A stretch of 64,000 nt of DNA, from the NCBI GenBank assembly GCA_001466705.2, contig LATX02000176.1, forward strand, positions 124,001 through 188,000, written 5' to 3'. The first letter of the stretch is position 1; each line of letters starts with the position of its first letter. Positions 46,708 to 58,592 of this stretch are shown piece by piece. The stretch comes from Moniliophthora roreri (taxonomy: Eukaryota; Basidiomycota; Agaricomycetes; Agaricales; Marasmiaceae). Under the pieces are notes generated by a model. It saw only the letters and a list, made by a program, of their open reading frames with translations. It made no database searches and was not told the origin of the DNA. Position numbers and translations under genes: made by a program.

Positions 46708-47187
46708 ATGTCGTACAATTTCCAACCGACATCCTGCATTTACAACTTTTCATCGTCATCGTCCATGACTCTCGAGCGGATGTCGCCATCATCGCTGTCA
46801 TCGTCACCAACTTCTACCCAACTATCCTTACCTTCTGCACATCCGACTCTCACGAAGATAGCAAAGATCTTTTCACGCTTCACCTCGCCGCCTTCCGGGG
46901 CGGCAGTACCCCTTGCTCCTCCTGATCTTCACCGGGCCAGAGCTTGGGCAAGCTCTGTTTCGCTCGGAAAGAGACGTGGTTACTCCTATACCATCGTTTT
47001 TGAACCTAGAAAATCGATAGGTCAGGCTACAGTCGCCAAAGGCGACCTTGAGCCTAGAGCCGGTGCTTTACCCCGCAGAGCTCGAAAGAAGTGTGTCTTC
47101 GCACCGCCCAAGGTCGTGGAGTCGAAGGGCTCTGACCACTTCGTAGGATCCGTGCCGCCTTCAGACGATTCTGATAACGACGAATAG
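46708..47187 (+). CDS. Hypothetical 159-residue Ser/Pro-rich protein, single exon
   Basis: An uninterrupted ATG-to-stop frame with a Ser-rich N-terminal half (SPSSLSSSPTSTQLSLPS) and a basic second half (GKRRGYSYTIVFEPRKS; PRRARKKCVFAPPKV). It ends with an acidic tail (PSDDSDNDE). Codon usage looks coding and the frame lies in an otherwise gene-free gap. Similar small fungal proteins with an R(G/S)YSYTIVFEP-like core exist in mushrooms to my knowledge, but I cannot name a family. Confidence 0.55.
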   Translation: MSYNFQPTSCIYNFSSSSSMTLERMSPSSLSSSPTSTQLSLPSAHPTLTKIAKIFSRFTSPPSGAAVPLAPPDLHRARAWASSVSLGKRRGYSYTIVFEPRKSIGQATVAKGDLEPRAGALPRRARKKCVFAPPKVVESKGSDHFVGSVPPSDDSDNDE

Positions 47188-47476
47188 TCTTCGCCCCACG
47201 CTTCATGAAGCATGGTGTACTTTACAATGATCACGATCATGAATTATTGCAATTAAACGTCGCACACTCATATCTCATGCGTTGGAATGTTACAGCTACT
47301 TTCAAAAGTACTGGCAGTCAATCGCCGTGTCGTTCTGTGAAACCCTGGAGTTGTAAAGATTCCAACGTTTGACAGCTGCTGGCCCGCGCCAGACTTGTGC
47401 AAATATTTAGTTGTGCCCGACCCCGGCAGTTACCGATTCATCCGTGTGCACTGTGCATAGCTAAGAATTACGCATG

Positions 47477-49413
47477 TCAATAACTGGTCACATCCACAAC
47501 GGCATTCACGGTTTTCTCTTCCCAGTAGGGAACGAAATATTCCTTGTAGCTTCGAATGTCCTCCACTCTAAAGATGCGGGGTCAGTACTTGAACTAACAC
47601 AGAGAGCGGATACTCACGTCGTATTAAATAATCTCATATCCAGTTTCCGAAAAACGTTTGCAAAGATCAGATACAATTCGCACCATGCCAAACTATGCCG
47701 AAAAGATTAATATGGGCTCGACAACGAAAGCAGGCTGGCGTACTTCAAACCAAGGCTGGAAAGAATGATGTTAGCTTCGCTGCAAGGAATGAGTCCGAAT
47801 GACGGCCTAATGAACACGTACCAAATTCTCGGTCCTTTGGAGAACGGAACGAGATTATACTCCAATTCCCTAGTATCACCTTGAAGCCATCGCTCAGGTG
47901 AGAAATTAAGAGGATTCTCGAAAATATCCGGATTCTCATGAAGGAAAACAGGACTCATTTCAATTATGGTCTGCATCAAAAAAACTATCAGCAGGTCGTA
48001 GTGGCGCAATTCAAGTACTCACGCCGGCAGGAACAACCAAACCATCAATAATGGCATTCGAGGCACCAACAGCTCGTGGAAGTGGTGAGACGACACCATG
48101 CCCAAGACGTAAGGATTCTTTGATGACTGCGGTCTGGAAAATATAAATTTCTATCAGCGCGTGATACAAGGTAGAAATACCCAACCTACCAGGTAGGGTA
48201 ATTTCTCCAATACAGTCAAGCCCACAGGACTCTCCACATCTGGCCAGACCGACTTCAATTCGTCCTTGAGTTTTTGGGCAATTGCGGGGTTTTGAAGAAC
48301 GTAGAATGTGCCGACCGTGCTTGTGAGACCTACAGTATCACTACCAGCTCCCACAAGTGTCATTGCTTCATCTACTAGGTCTTGTCGCGTTAAAGGGACA
48401 TGTCTACTGGCAGCCGCGTCGTTCTCAGCCGGACCAAGCATATGATGATAAATTGTCTCGTGGTCGACTGCATTCAATGCCTCTTTGTTTTCGAGCAGTT
48501 TGTCGACCTGTGTGCTCAAATTACGTCTGAGATCCAGGGCAGGTTTGGCACTGGGATTAAGTGATAATGTGAACCACTCGGGCATCACTTCAGCAGCCTT
48601 CAGGAGTATTGGAAAATGCCTCATCTTCCAGAAGTCGGGAAGAGAGTCATGGATGGCGCACAGGGTTGGGTCGCGAAAGTCGGGGGCCTGTAGTGCGTGA
48701 AAGCACTGGGCAAAACTGTATTCGGTGATAAGATCCAACGAGGTGCATTTGAAGGCATAAGAAAGGTTGACCGGTTCATCCTTCGGCCAGGTGCTTAGCC
48801 GTTGTACTAGCTTGTCGACCTACTCACCACAATAAGTAATCTGGAAGACCTCAACTTAGAGTTACTCGCCTTTTCCTGAACTATGTTCTCAAGCTTCAAG
48901 ATTGCACGGCGCGAAAAGAGTGGATTCAAGAGTGCTCGTCGTGATCGTGACTTTTGAGGATCGTAAAACGAAAACGATGAACCTGATTGGCCAAAACAAT
49001 CGTAGAATTGCTTGTGTTTTGTGAGAGATTGACCTTTAGTATAAATATCGTGATACGCATTTGCGGTTGCGAAGTGAAGCTATCGCCTTGTTGAACATTT
49101 CGAGACCGTCCAGAACAAAAGGAAATACATACCATATTAGGACCAATTCGAATGACGGGTCCTGGGATTTCTCTTTAGTCGGAATTAGACAAAGACTCGA
49201 AGCACCTCGCTCACCATATTCACCGTGCAGCTTCCGAAGATGATTCAAGAGCTCGCCGCCCTTAACAATGTTAAAGTAGGCTTGGTAATATTCTGTTACT
49301 GCAGCTAGCTTGGGACCTGGAAAGTTGCGGAGAGGATGAAAATATGAGCGATATACAACAACTGAGGTCAAGCCGATCAGAGCAGCAGCCAGGACTGGCT
49401 CAAAGAAACCCAT
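47477..49413 (-). CDS. Cytochrome P450 monooxygenase (second copy) with a 12-nt microexon in the heme loop
   Basis: ATG 49411-49413 opens MGFFEPVLAAALIGLTSVVV, a membrane anchor, followed by FHPLRNFPGPKLAAVTEYYQ. The style is that of CYP families near trichodiene oxygenase. The middle exon carries DLITEYSFAQCF. The I-helix is LVGAGSDTVGLTS, the K-helix AVIKESLRLGHGV (ExxR present), and the PERF-like motif FSPERWL. The heme loop is complete only if a 12-nt exon (47744-47755) is included between a 66-bp and a 51-bp intron: FSKGPRIC, LGLN, LAWCELYL. The last exon gives VEDIRSYKEYFVPYW and the stop TGA at 47477-47479. The catalytic Cys and all hallmark motifs are present. No terpene synthase or other cluster partner is seen nearby. 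Confidence 0.85.
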
Positions 49414-50901
49414 GGTGAATGGTGGAAGAAGAACTTGAAGGAGTGGTGGTACCCATAACAGAAATATATGACTAGGACGTACTGAATACAGAGAAACCAT
49501 ATATTTCTTTACGGGATTCTCAAAGCAGCAAGGCTGAGGCGCTACAAACTAGGAAGTGCGAGATACGGAGAATCTATTCCTGAAAAGTCGCTCATGGTCT
49601 TTACGGGGTTTTGAATATCGAGTCGCTGGCCAGGGAAAGGTCATGAGTGAATGATAACATAAGGAATAAGGGATATTTGTCCGAAACTTGAGTGCCGTAT
49701 TATCAATATCTGATGACTGTAAACGATATTCGTGTCATGGACACTGGCATAGCAATGAGATCTAGGTGAGAGTAAGATACTTACTATAAATGGCCTCTGG
49801 ATTCAGTGTTCTTGCGGAGCTTGAGATCATGTCGCCCTTGCAAGACACGAGGTCCGTTGAAGGACCTTAGAAACTGTTTGGGCTAAAACTTTTTCAGTAC
49901 ATATTCACACAACCTTTTAGAGCAAATTACGCTAAGATCACCATACAGGGACCCTTTTTGGGCATTATTTGACTTGCGGGTACCTGACCAAGCTGCCTGA
50001 TTCGGTGTCCCAAGGACCAAAAAGCCCGAGTCGAGCCCAAAAGTTGCTGTTTTCCTCTTTTCTCCTGGAAATCATTCAATCTCTAGTTCAGCTTTGAAGA
50101 GTAGAAATGGACTGAGAGCTGACTATCCAGCTTCATGAATCAATCCAGCACAATACATGGCCCGCCGTTAGAAAATTTTTATGGGGAGAATGCAAGAGAA
50201 AATGTTGAAGAAGCGCTTGTTGAGCGCTTGCCATTTTCTGGGGGACTCCGGGATAATGACGTCATGTGAGTGACGTTCCAAATAGGGTAATAGCGGGTCG
50301 GCTGATTCCCTTGGGCTCCCTTGGGTACAAACATCCTTCCATTGGATTGCAATGCCCGACCATGGTTTATGTATCTAGAATTTTCCCATGGTAAGGATCA
50401 ACTTCATCGGCTCTTCTTTCGTACGATGTCCGCTTCTCCTTCAATATAGATCAGCAACAGGGAAGCATTGCCCGATGCAGCTCAGAATCCGAAGAATCTT
50501 CACGACGTTTTCAAGCGTGAAACGGTGAAACCCGTAGCCTTTCTCATCTGGTTGTTGGCAATGATAGTGAAAGCAGGCCGCCGATGTCTCGGACGACGTG
50601 TAGCCAGGGTGTAGCCGTGCATGTCAAATTACACCCTATACTCTCGTACTAGATTCGTTCCAACTTCCGGCTATTTGTTACCACCCGCTGTTGCATATGA
50701 TTGGTATCCTCGTTTCATACTTGCCATTTCTTCTCGTCACCGTTGTTAATTCGATCAGTGCAGGGTATATAACAACAAAGGGTGCCGACAGTGCACTTGG
50801 TCCAAGCCGAGCTGTGCTCATTCACTCGCCTCCTATCTATCCCCTTTCACAACTTCTTTTCCAATACCACTCGTTATCAACACCATTATACCCATTACAA
50901 G
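49414..50901. other. Long spacer between P450 and an acidic hypothetical gene
   Basis: No supported coding sequence. It holds the promoters of two divergently transcribed genes, with pyrimidine-rich tracts close to 50830-50900 upstream of the plus-strand start. Confidence 0.5.
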
Positions 50902-51746
50902 ATGTCAGCAATCTCTACCAACTTTCCATCCGCTCTTTCAACGGTTGCTGGTCAACGAGACTCGTTCCCTATTACCTCACGAAAGGCATCCAATTACCAT
51001 GGGCTCAGCATTTCGATACCCACTGACCCGGTTTTGGTGAGTGATTCCTGCACATCCATCACACAATCTCATACCTTTTCCCTTTCCAGACTCCCTTGGA
51101 GCTTAACCTAGGCACACCTTTCATAGGAAACGATTTGATTCGGTCTTACATTTGGTCGCCAACATCTAAGCGTTTCAGCACTCTATGGTCTGCCTCGCGC
51201 TCTCGCAACTCGGAGGCAGAGCCTCTACTCTCCAATACCAATAGATCTGAAGACGAAGATGATGATGCCCAATACATCACTCTAGATTACGACAATCATT
51301 TCTACAACCTTCCTTCACATCTCTTCCACTCCTTCAAAGATTGTTCCGAAACCGAAATCTACCCCTCATTATCACTATCATTCTCATGCAACGCGCTCGG
51401 CGACGAAGAACATGGACAAGCCGCCGCTGAGTTCCACGACGAGCTGACCAGAATAGCTCTAGACCTTGATGATAGCAAGTTTTATGATCCCGATTGCCTT
51501 CGAGGCATCGAAACGGATCTACTTGCGGTCCCGCCTGTGGAATTATTCCAGGAGGTCCTCCTCAAATCCTTGAAGAAGAGGGCCTTTTCGGACTTGCACC
51601 CCGTTCTCGCTCCAGAGAACAACAGCAGCGAGGAGAGTGATGATGACGACGATGAATTCTTCGATGCTGATGAAGAGGCGAGAGGTTTTCAACATGAAGC
51701 GATGTGCCCAGCTAATGATTTCATTTTGTTATCAGCCCGTCTCTAG
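50902..51746 (+). CDS. Hypothetical acidic protein
   Basis: ATG 50902 opens a Ser/Thr-rich exon of 45 codons. An intron of about 54 bp (donor gtgagtg, acceptor tttccag) joins it to TPLELNLGTPFIGNDLIRSY. The second exon is long and coding-like (LDYDNHFYNLPSHLFHSFKD; FQEVLLKSLKKRAFSDLHP) and ends in an Asp/Glu run (about 51630-51680). The 3' end is uncertain. It may stop at 51746, or splice near 51690-51741 into a basic tail (RRKSSKLHRLLSRRR) that stops at 51903. No family is recognised. Confidence 0.5.
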
Positions 51747-51903
51747 GAAAACCTCCGGCTCCAGCATCCAACCAAAGCCTATTGACGTCTCTGCTGTGGA
51801 TAGGAAGGTCATAGCACCGTTTGAAGAGCCAAAACCAGAAACTTGCCGTCGTAAGAGTAGCAAGCTGCATCGATTATTGTCCAGGAGGCGTCTGTGTCTG
51901 TAA

Positions 51904-53027
51904 CCCACACAGCTACTACCAAAGGCTTCGTACAACTGTTGTCGTTATTATCATCGTAACTGTAACATAGGAGTTTGGCCTCCCATCAAGATACTGGCTA
52001 GTCTATTTCAGAACCCTAGAGACGGAACGAGTAGGACAATTCCTGCGGGTGTCGAGAGTGTCCTAAAAGCAAACATTCATCTCTATCGTATCCATGGTCC
52101 CTATACATATCAAATCTTATTGCATTTATGCTTAGGCACCTTTGCCTCACCTGCCCCCAGCTTCCAGAGTTTGATTGTCGCGGGTTGTACAACCCAGAAC
52201 AATCCAAAAAACAATTCGCGATCTGACAATTAGACATCCTAGGTCCCGTCTTCCGGAAATCGCAATGTACCCGGGGCTCGAGTACCCATGGATCATCGTT
52301 CCCTCGAGTTTTTCAGTATCATCATATTCCCTCACATCCCAAACATGTACCGAAAACTGCTATGGGCCATTTCATATAGTTTTGAGGGAAGAAGTCCGTC
52401 GACAATGCTCGGGCTTTTTGGCGGAGACCGCCGGAAAGTCCTCGACTGTAAGGGGCTCCGTCCTCCCGCGGAGCACTGTATACGCGGTCTGTAGGGTCCT
52501 GCAAAACTTGAGTTGTGAGGGGCAACCGATCGATCCGTATTGATCAGGTCGCGGAGAGAGAAGTAGAATCAAGGACGGATATCCGATCTTCGATCTTGTG
52601 TAATTCGCATTTGGCAAAGTCACTGCAGGTTGCTAGATCATTAAGACAGTGAAACTAGGGCAAATGAAGGACTCGCACAAAAGGGTATAATAGAGCCGGG
52701 TATGAATACTGTGGGTAGGTGAGGGGGATAGATCAAGAGAACCCTTTGGTGAATCGAGAATGCGAATTAATCATCAATCATCGTATATGAATTGGAGAGT
52801 AGAGTATGAATACACCTGATTCGTGCAGAAATTGCAAGAGAAGGGGAGCGTATTAGGAAGGTGGTTAATCAGCTTCAGACAGGTAGCAGTCCGTCTACTA
52901 TAGGCGGTGAACCCAAAGATGCACCGCAACCTGCAGATGGCGGAGCTCATTTCGAGGATAGGTGATATTGGATCAATAATTGAGTGCAATGAGATGTAGT
53001 GTCAAAAAGGAAAGCCTACCAGTTATC
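51904..53027. other. Spacer downstream of the HET gene
   Basis: Contains a 122-codon plus-strand frame (52175-52543) without motifs or codon bias. No supported gene. Confidence 0.45.
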
Positions 53028-55690
53028 CTAGGTCAAACACCATCTCTGGTTATACGCCTTCAAAACGCCCCGCAGAAGGACTTCGCCTTCCCTTTGTTCC
53101 CCCCGACTCACAGATCCATGCCCCAACATCGTCACACGTAACTCATCCTCATCGTATTTCTCAACGGAAACAATCACAGCTGTCGAAATGACAGAAGTTT
53201 CAAAGATCAAAGCCAGTTGACCCTGAAAGATGACAGAAACATCGTGCCGTGTCAAGCGGTATACCTCCTTGCTGTCCATATCTTCAAACGAACAGGAGGA
53301 TGGAATCTCGCTGCTACCGTGAAACAGGAATCCAGCGTGCTCGATGTGTAGACCGTCAGGCATACACATCCCGTTCATGCGGTAGTCGACGTCGGAGAAG
53401 CGCCTTTGTGCGTCTGCAGCATGGATATTCATTATTTCTGTCTGATGAAGGAGAAGGGAACGAGGTGCCCAGCGGAACGGAGCAGTTATCATGAGAGGGG
53501 TCGGAATATAATCAGGTGTTGCGAGTGCCGGATTGCGAAGGAAGATAACCGCCGAAGGTATCTCTCGCAGAGCAAGATATAGTCGCTGCATCCGTTGTTC
53601 TGCTGTGCGTTCACTGAGCATGGGAGTGACATCCAAGACTGAAGAGACATCAAGGATAGTGGAGACATCTATTCCGGCTAAAGAGGCAAGGCAAATGGCT
53701 TCATCCTCAACCTTGCTTGTAGCGCGATTCTGCACTGCGTAAGCAAGTCTTTGGAATTGCGTCTCCCAGCCTGCTGGCTGAAGGTCTTTGACCGAAGGAA
53801 GGCGGCTCCCAATCGAAACTTCAATCCAAAGCTCGAACAATAGACTTTCTTTGATCTCTTGAACAGTAGAAACAAGAGCGTTTGGTTTAGGAGAACGCCG
53901 ACGCGTGTGTTCATGTTTCGAGACTACGTGTCGAAACGTGCGATTGGACCTATCCCAAAGTATGGGGCCATCTGCCATCTGAAAGTGTATCTTTCCTGGG
54001 CCGTCTTTCGACTGCATGGTCAAAGCAGCTTCTTGAAGCGTCCATAAGCGCTTCACCCAACCGCCAGAGATAATCCTAATCCCTATCTCCAGATCGGACA
54101 TGCCCTGTGAATTGACACAGCTGAATTGTCTGTCGAGGACAAGTACGGCGGTCGCGTCGCGATATGTCGGAGCAAGGAGCCGGATCGCCAATTTACGATA
54201 CTCTCTATGCTGTGGATATACAGGAATGCACAGGGTGTCCATCCACATAGCTATCGGACGACCTCGCGATAAACGTAGAGCGCTTGACAGGGCGAGAATG
54301 AAATTTCGCAATCTCTGCAGCTGGCACCGTGGGAGAGCGTTTTCATGTGGATTACCCAGTCCATCCGCCCCTTCAAGTTCAAACAGTCAATGAATGTAGT
54401 GGTAGGATCACGGAATGTACTCACACACATGGCTAATTGCGACGTATGGATATGCCTCATCTTCGACAACTGAAAGCCTGCAATCATGGGTGACGATAAT
54501 CTTAGGTATATGTTGTCGGGACAAGGAAACGAGCAATTCGTCTTGATCCACCGATATGAAATCGCAGTTGCACGACTCGCCGACGTGCACTGTTTGATAG
54601 TCGTCTTCACTGGTTTGACTGGCCATACATCTCGTCTCGGTGCAGTCTCCATGATTTAGACCCACCTTTGGACGTTCTATAAAGAAGTTGAAGAACATCA
54701 TGGCGTTCCCTAACCCGTTAAATTCACTTTTGCACCATCCCTTGGCCAACAGTTGATTGAACATCAGCTCTGCCATCCTCCCCTCACCTTCGCAAGCCCG
54801 GTCAGAGCTGACGTCTCCAATAGAGAAAGCGGTCTCCTTCGGATCTATGAACCACTCGGAGGAATGACATAGGACGGCTAAGAGTAAGATGCGAAGGAGA
54901 ATATGGATGGAGCATAAGACCTGGCATTCCGAGAAAGTGTACGCGTGTTCGTCTTCAAATTCGTCGGCTCTCGTTATGATGAGCTGCACCTGTCGTGCGA
55001 TGGAGTTGATGCGATGCTTCAAGTCCTTCGAACCGGCCAACCCACGCCTCTTTGCTGCATTAAACCACCTCATCGGCAAACCATTAAGCCAAGCAGTGTT
55101 AACGACATCTCCAACCAGAACGTCCTTCACATCGAACTCGAGGCCACATAATGAACACACTTCTGTGAGAGCGCCAAAGAAGAGCCAGGCTTGCAGAAAA
55201 CCAATCTTTTCCGCAACCTCCGCCGAGTCTCTGGCGTCCGCCTTGGAGACAGCAGGTACCTGCAACCCGTAGCGTGATTTTACGCCATCTGCGATACACG
55301 TTCCGGGTGGACATTTTCCAGAATGGCACTGGCGATCCACACGATGGACCTTCCAGCCCGCACGTATGGGAAAATCCCAAAATCCTGCATTGTCGTAGGG
55401 AGCGGGAGCACACAGGTATGGTGCGGTGACTGGAATGAATTCTGGCCTGGATTCATTCGATGGGTATGCAAGCTGCTTCCGGGGCTTCAATTGTAGTTTA
55501 CCGTTCCAGTAACGTTTGGCTAGGCATTCTTGCAATCGTTCCAAGAGTTTCATTGGTTCTTCAGTCGACTGAAATAACCAAGAAATAACAAGTCCTGAAT
55601 GGGATTGGAGTAATTTGAATACTGGGATAACACACCTCAAGTACGGCAGAGGGCACGTTGGGCCAACGTGAAAGGACGATGCTAACATTA
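53028..55690 (-). CDS. HET-domain protein (heterokaryon incompatibility type)
   Basis: A large protein of over 800 residues in two long exons. The upstream exon (about 55569-54408) includes MKLLERLQECLAKRYWN, VHRVDRQCHSGKCPPGTC, and several Cys-rich stretches typical of the long mushroom HET proteins. It ends EDEAYPYVAISHV. The second exon starts near 54360 with ADGLGNPHENALPRCQLQRL, then MWMDTLCIPVYPQHREYRKL, YRDATAVLVLDRQF and WVKRLWTLQEAAL, the core HET motifs. It continues to a stop at 53028. HET domains trigger cell death or recognition in fungal non-self responses. The 5' end is not resolved: an intron near 55570-55635 leads into an upstream frame with no ATG before a stop. The junction between the two exons also lacks a GT-AG pair that preserves frame. 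Confidence 0.75.
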
Positions 55691-56132
55691 TGCCGGTCAA
55701 CACAAGGTCAACAGCTAGCCAACGCGCGCGTCTGCGTGCTCTGGGAGTCCCGGTCCGAGACTTTCCGGTCACCTCTGAAGCTCGCATAGACGTAAATACG
55801 GTACCAGTACCAATGAGAGCAGAACCTCCACTGCTCTCAACGTCCAAGATGTATTATGCCAAATCCTTATTACACAACAAAACACTGACATTGTACTAAT
55901 TAACGCCACCGATATTTGGTAAAGTGAAAAACGCGAATGTATCATTGTTTAGTCTTTGGAAAATAGAGTATTGAGAATACACCTGGCGTCAATTTGTACA
56001 ATAAGGTTCCAAGAAACGGGTTGGGAAAAACAAAGAGTGAAAAGAGAGGAGAACGCATGCGATGCGCGTTCTTTTCTATACATCAGCCGGGGGAGGAGCT
56101 ATCGAAAAGATTAATTAGTTTACTGAAATTTA

Positions 56133-57957
56133 TTAGTGAAAGACAGGGGTGTACTCACGGCAACAAGCATGTTCCTGTGGATTGCATATCTTGTCCTGAG
56201 GGCAGACGATGAGGCACGGCCCGTCTTCCAAGGACTAACACAACCCGTCAGCATCCCTCATAAACAACGAGGAAAACAAGCACACCTTTACGCTCACTTC
56301 ATCACCCGCATATTCAGGTTGAATCGTGCTCGAATGAATCCCATGATGATGTAGGGCATTACGAATCTGAGCAGCGACAGGCATGAAATCATGCTTTCGC
56401 GAAGCCAAAACATGTACCGATGCAACAGTTTTCGTCTCAGACAGCTGCCAGATGTGGAGTTCGTGGACAGATAGGACGCCTTCAACAGCCAAGATGGCCT
56501 TGCGTACGTCATCCAATGAGACGTGGGGAGGTACACCTTGCAGAAGAATGAAGGAGGTGCTGCGAACTACAAGGACGTCAGCTCAGTAAACAAACATAAG
56601 AGGAGAAAACACACCTAATGGAAGAGCAGAAGTAAAAATGATGATTGTGATGACCAAACTGATGACGGGGTCAAAGTAGTACTTGAAGCTCCAGGAAGTT
56701 AACCAGATGACGAGACCTGTAGCAATGACACCGACATTGCTCAGGGCATCGCCGAGAACGTGGAGTAGAATTCCTCGCATGTTCATGGAGCCATGAGAGT
56801 GCCCGCCGTGTGAGTGCGAATGATCATCGTCATTGTGAGAGGTAGCTGAGCCAGAACCACCGTTTTCATGAGTATGAAGGAGAGGTGTCCTCTCATTAGC
56901 AGGTTCCGAGTCATGAGTATGAGTATGAGTATGGTTGATCAGAGATGCATTTATCGTCTGATTCAACTCATCTTCAGCCGAGTGTGATGGGTGCCGAGAG
57001 TGGCGGCGAGATGGTGAAGGCGACCTGGCCATATCTTCAGCGGTCCGTACAAGGGCCGCACGAGTAGCCGCCGGGTGTCCATATAGTGACGAAAAAGCAG
57101 AAACAGGCGAAGGAGAACGAGCGCGAGGTCGACGGATTTCAATCGACTTTTGAGTAGGTGTTCTAGTTCCGGACGTAGGTTCAGGTGTTTCAGGAGGAGT
57201 CGGAAGAACAGGAGTTGAAGTTGAATGAGAGTGTGAATGTGAATGACCATGTTCTGATTGGGAAATAAGTACGATTCGATAGAGGAAAACCAAAAAAAAT
57301 TAATTAATTAATGACGCACCATGGAACAAGAATAACCCAATTATGTTTGATAAGAGACCCCATGAGCCGACAATGACCACGAGTTTCGGATTGCCGACCT
57401 CTACAATGCATTCGTCAGTAGGGTTTCTATTGAGGTGATGAGAAGTGACGCACCTGGGGTGCTGAAGAAACGTTGCATGGCCTCCAAAAAGATGGAGAAG
57501 CACAACGCAAGCAAGAAGACGCCATTAATGAGCGCAGCCAAGATCTCTGCGCGATGCCATCCATACGAATATCTCGAGTCGGTAGCATTTTCAGAAGTCA
57601 ACTGGTAACAACACGCATATCAATACTAATACTAACGCCACTCGTACGAACGTAGAAAGGAACTGACCTTGATTGCATAGAGTGCTACCACTAAACTCAT
57701 GACATCACTGACAGCAAAGAACCATGCATTAGTGTCTTCATCGAGCTACAGCAAAAGATCGTCAATACTTGAGCATATGGAAGCTATCTGCAACGAGGGC
57801 CAACGAGCCAACAGCATATCCTAGAGATACCGATGTCTGATGAGTGGAAATCAGAATCGGGGACTTGACGATACGCACCGACGATAAGTTCTACGAAAAA
57901 GAAGATAACGTCGATGGCGAGAAGAAGTTTAATACGCGTAGCTCTAGAAAGGCCCAT
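56133..57957 (-). CDS. Cation diffusion facilitator (zinc transporter), copy 2
   Basis: Paralog of the transporter at 34764-36345, with the same N-terminus (MGLSRATRIKLLLAIDVIFF from ATG 57955-57957) and the same exon order. YSYGWHRAEILAALINGVFL is TM3. His-rich loops are longer than in copy 1: HGHSHSHSHS, HTHTHTHDSE, and HSHSHGGHSHGSMN before TM5 with HVLGDALSNVGV. The C-terminal domain reads MDDVRKAILAVEGVLSVHEL, then IWQLSETKTVASVHVLAS, and a Cys tail (IVCPQDKICNPQ, ACCRE) ending at TAA 56133-56135. The loop is also Pro/Thr/Ser-rich (TPPETPEPTSGTRTPT). Orientation is opposite to copy 1. Confidence 0.88.
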
Positions 57958-58162
57958 AATGAGTGATGGTGGTGGTAGTGATACAAGAAGAAATTTAAAG
58001 GTATTTGTCTGATTCCGGCTGACAGAGATGCGAGAAGAGGGAGACAAACGATTCGGCCGGACGTAGGAACCGGGCATGTTAAAGCTCCGGACTGCCAAAA
58101 ATGGCGCCACCAGGGCCTAGACCCTCATAAAACGCCAGCAAACGACAACTAGTCAGAGTTCC

Positions 58163-58519
58163 TTAGTGACCACTGCAGGGCTGCAGAAATGAATTCAAGT
58201 GGACTACAGCTAGTATGCACGCCTTACTTTCAGGCAAGACGCGTAGAAATTGCAGTACGGTGTAGACAAATTTAGTGTGATAATTACCATTCCCGTTGTC
58301 GAGAGCCATCTGAAGTCCGGTATGGAGCACTCTATGTGTTTCGTCCCTCACAGGAACATACATTTTGCCACTCGGGTTGATTGGCAAGTTCAGTGACAGA
58401 AGGGTCAACAAACATCTCAAGTGAATGTCCCCGATGGCCTGAATTATCAGCAGAAAAGGAAATAGGGCGGTATCGTCGCTGCCGAGCAAGGACCCAAGTT
58501 CACACACACTAAATAACAA
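58163..58519 (-). other. Unassigned 118-codon open frame between CDF copy 2 and EFG1
   Basis: The frame contains FPFLLIIQAIGDIHLRCLLT and FVYTVLQFLRVLPES, so it is fairly hydrophobic. It lies upstream of CDF copy 2 and downstream of EFG1 on the same strand, in about 630 bp of otherwise non-coding sequence. No family is recognised; it may be chance or a small exon-containing gene. Confidence 0.25.
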
Positions 58520-58592
58520 TTTTCAGCGCTGGTGTCAGTCAGAAGACTGAAGTAAAGACAGACCGTATGTATCTCCTCATTTGAGGAAAATG

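Noticed and set aside
52175..52543. A 122-codon plus-strand frame in the spacer downstream of the HET gene
   Set aside because: Composition and content look non-coding and overlapping frames on both strands are equally long.
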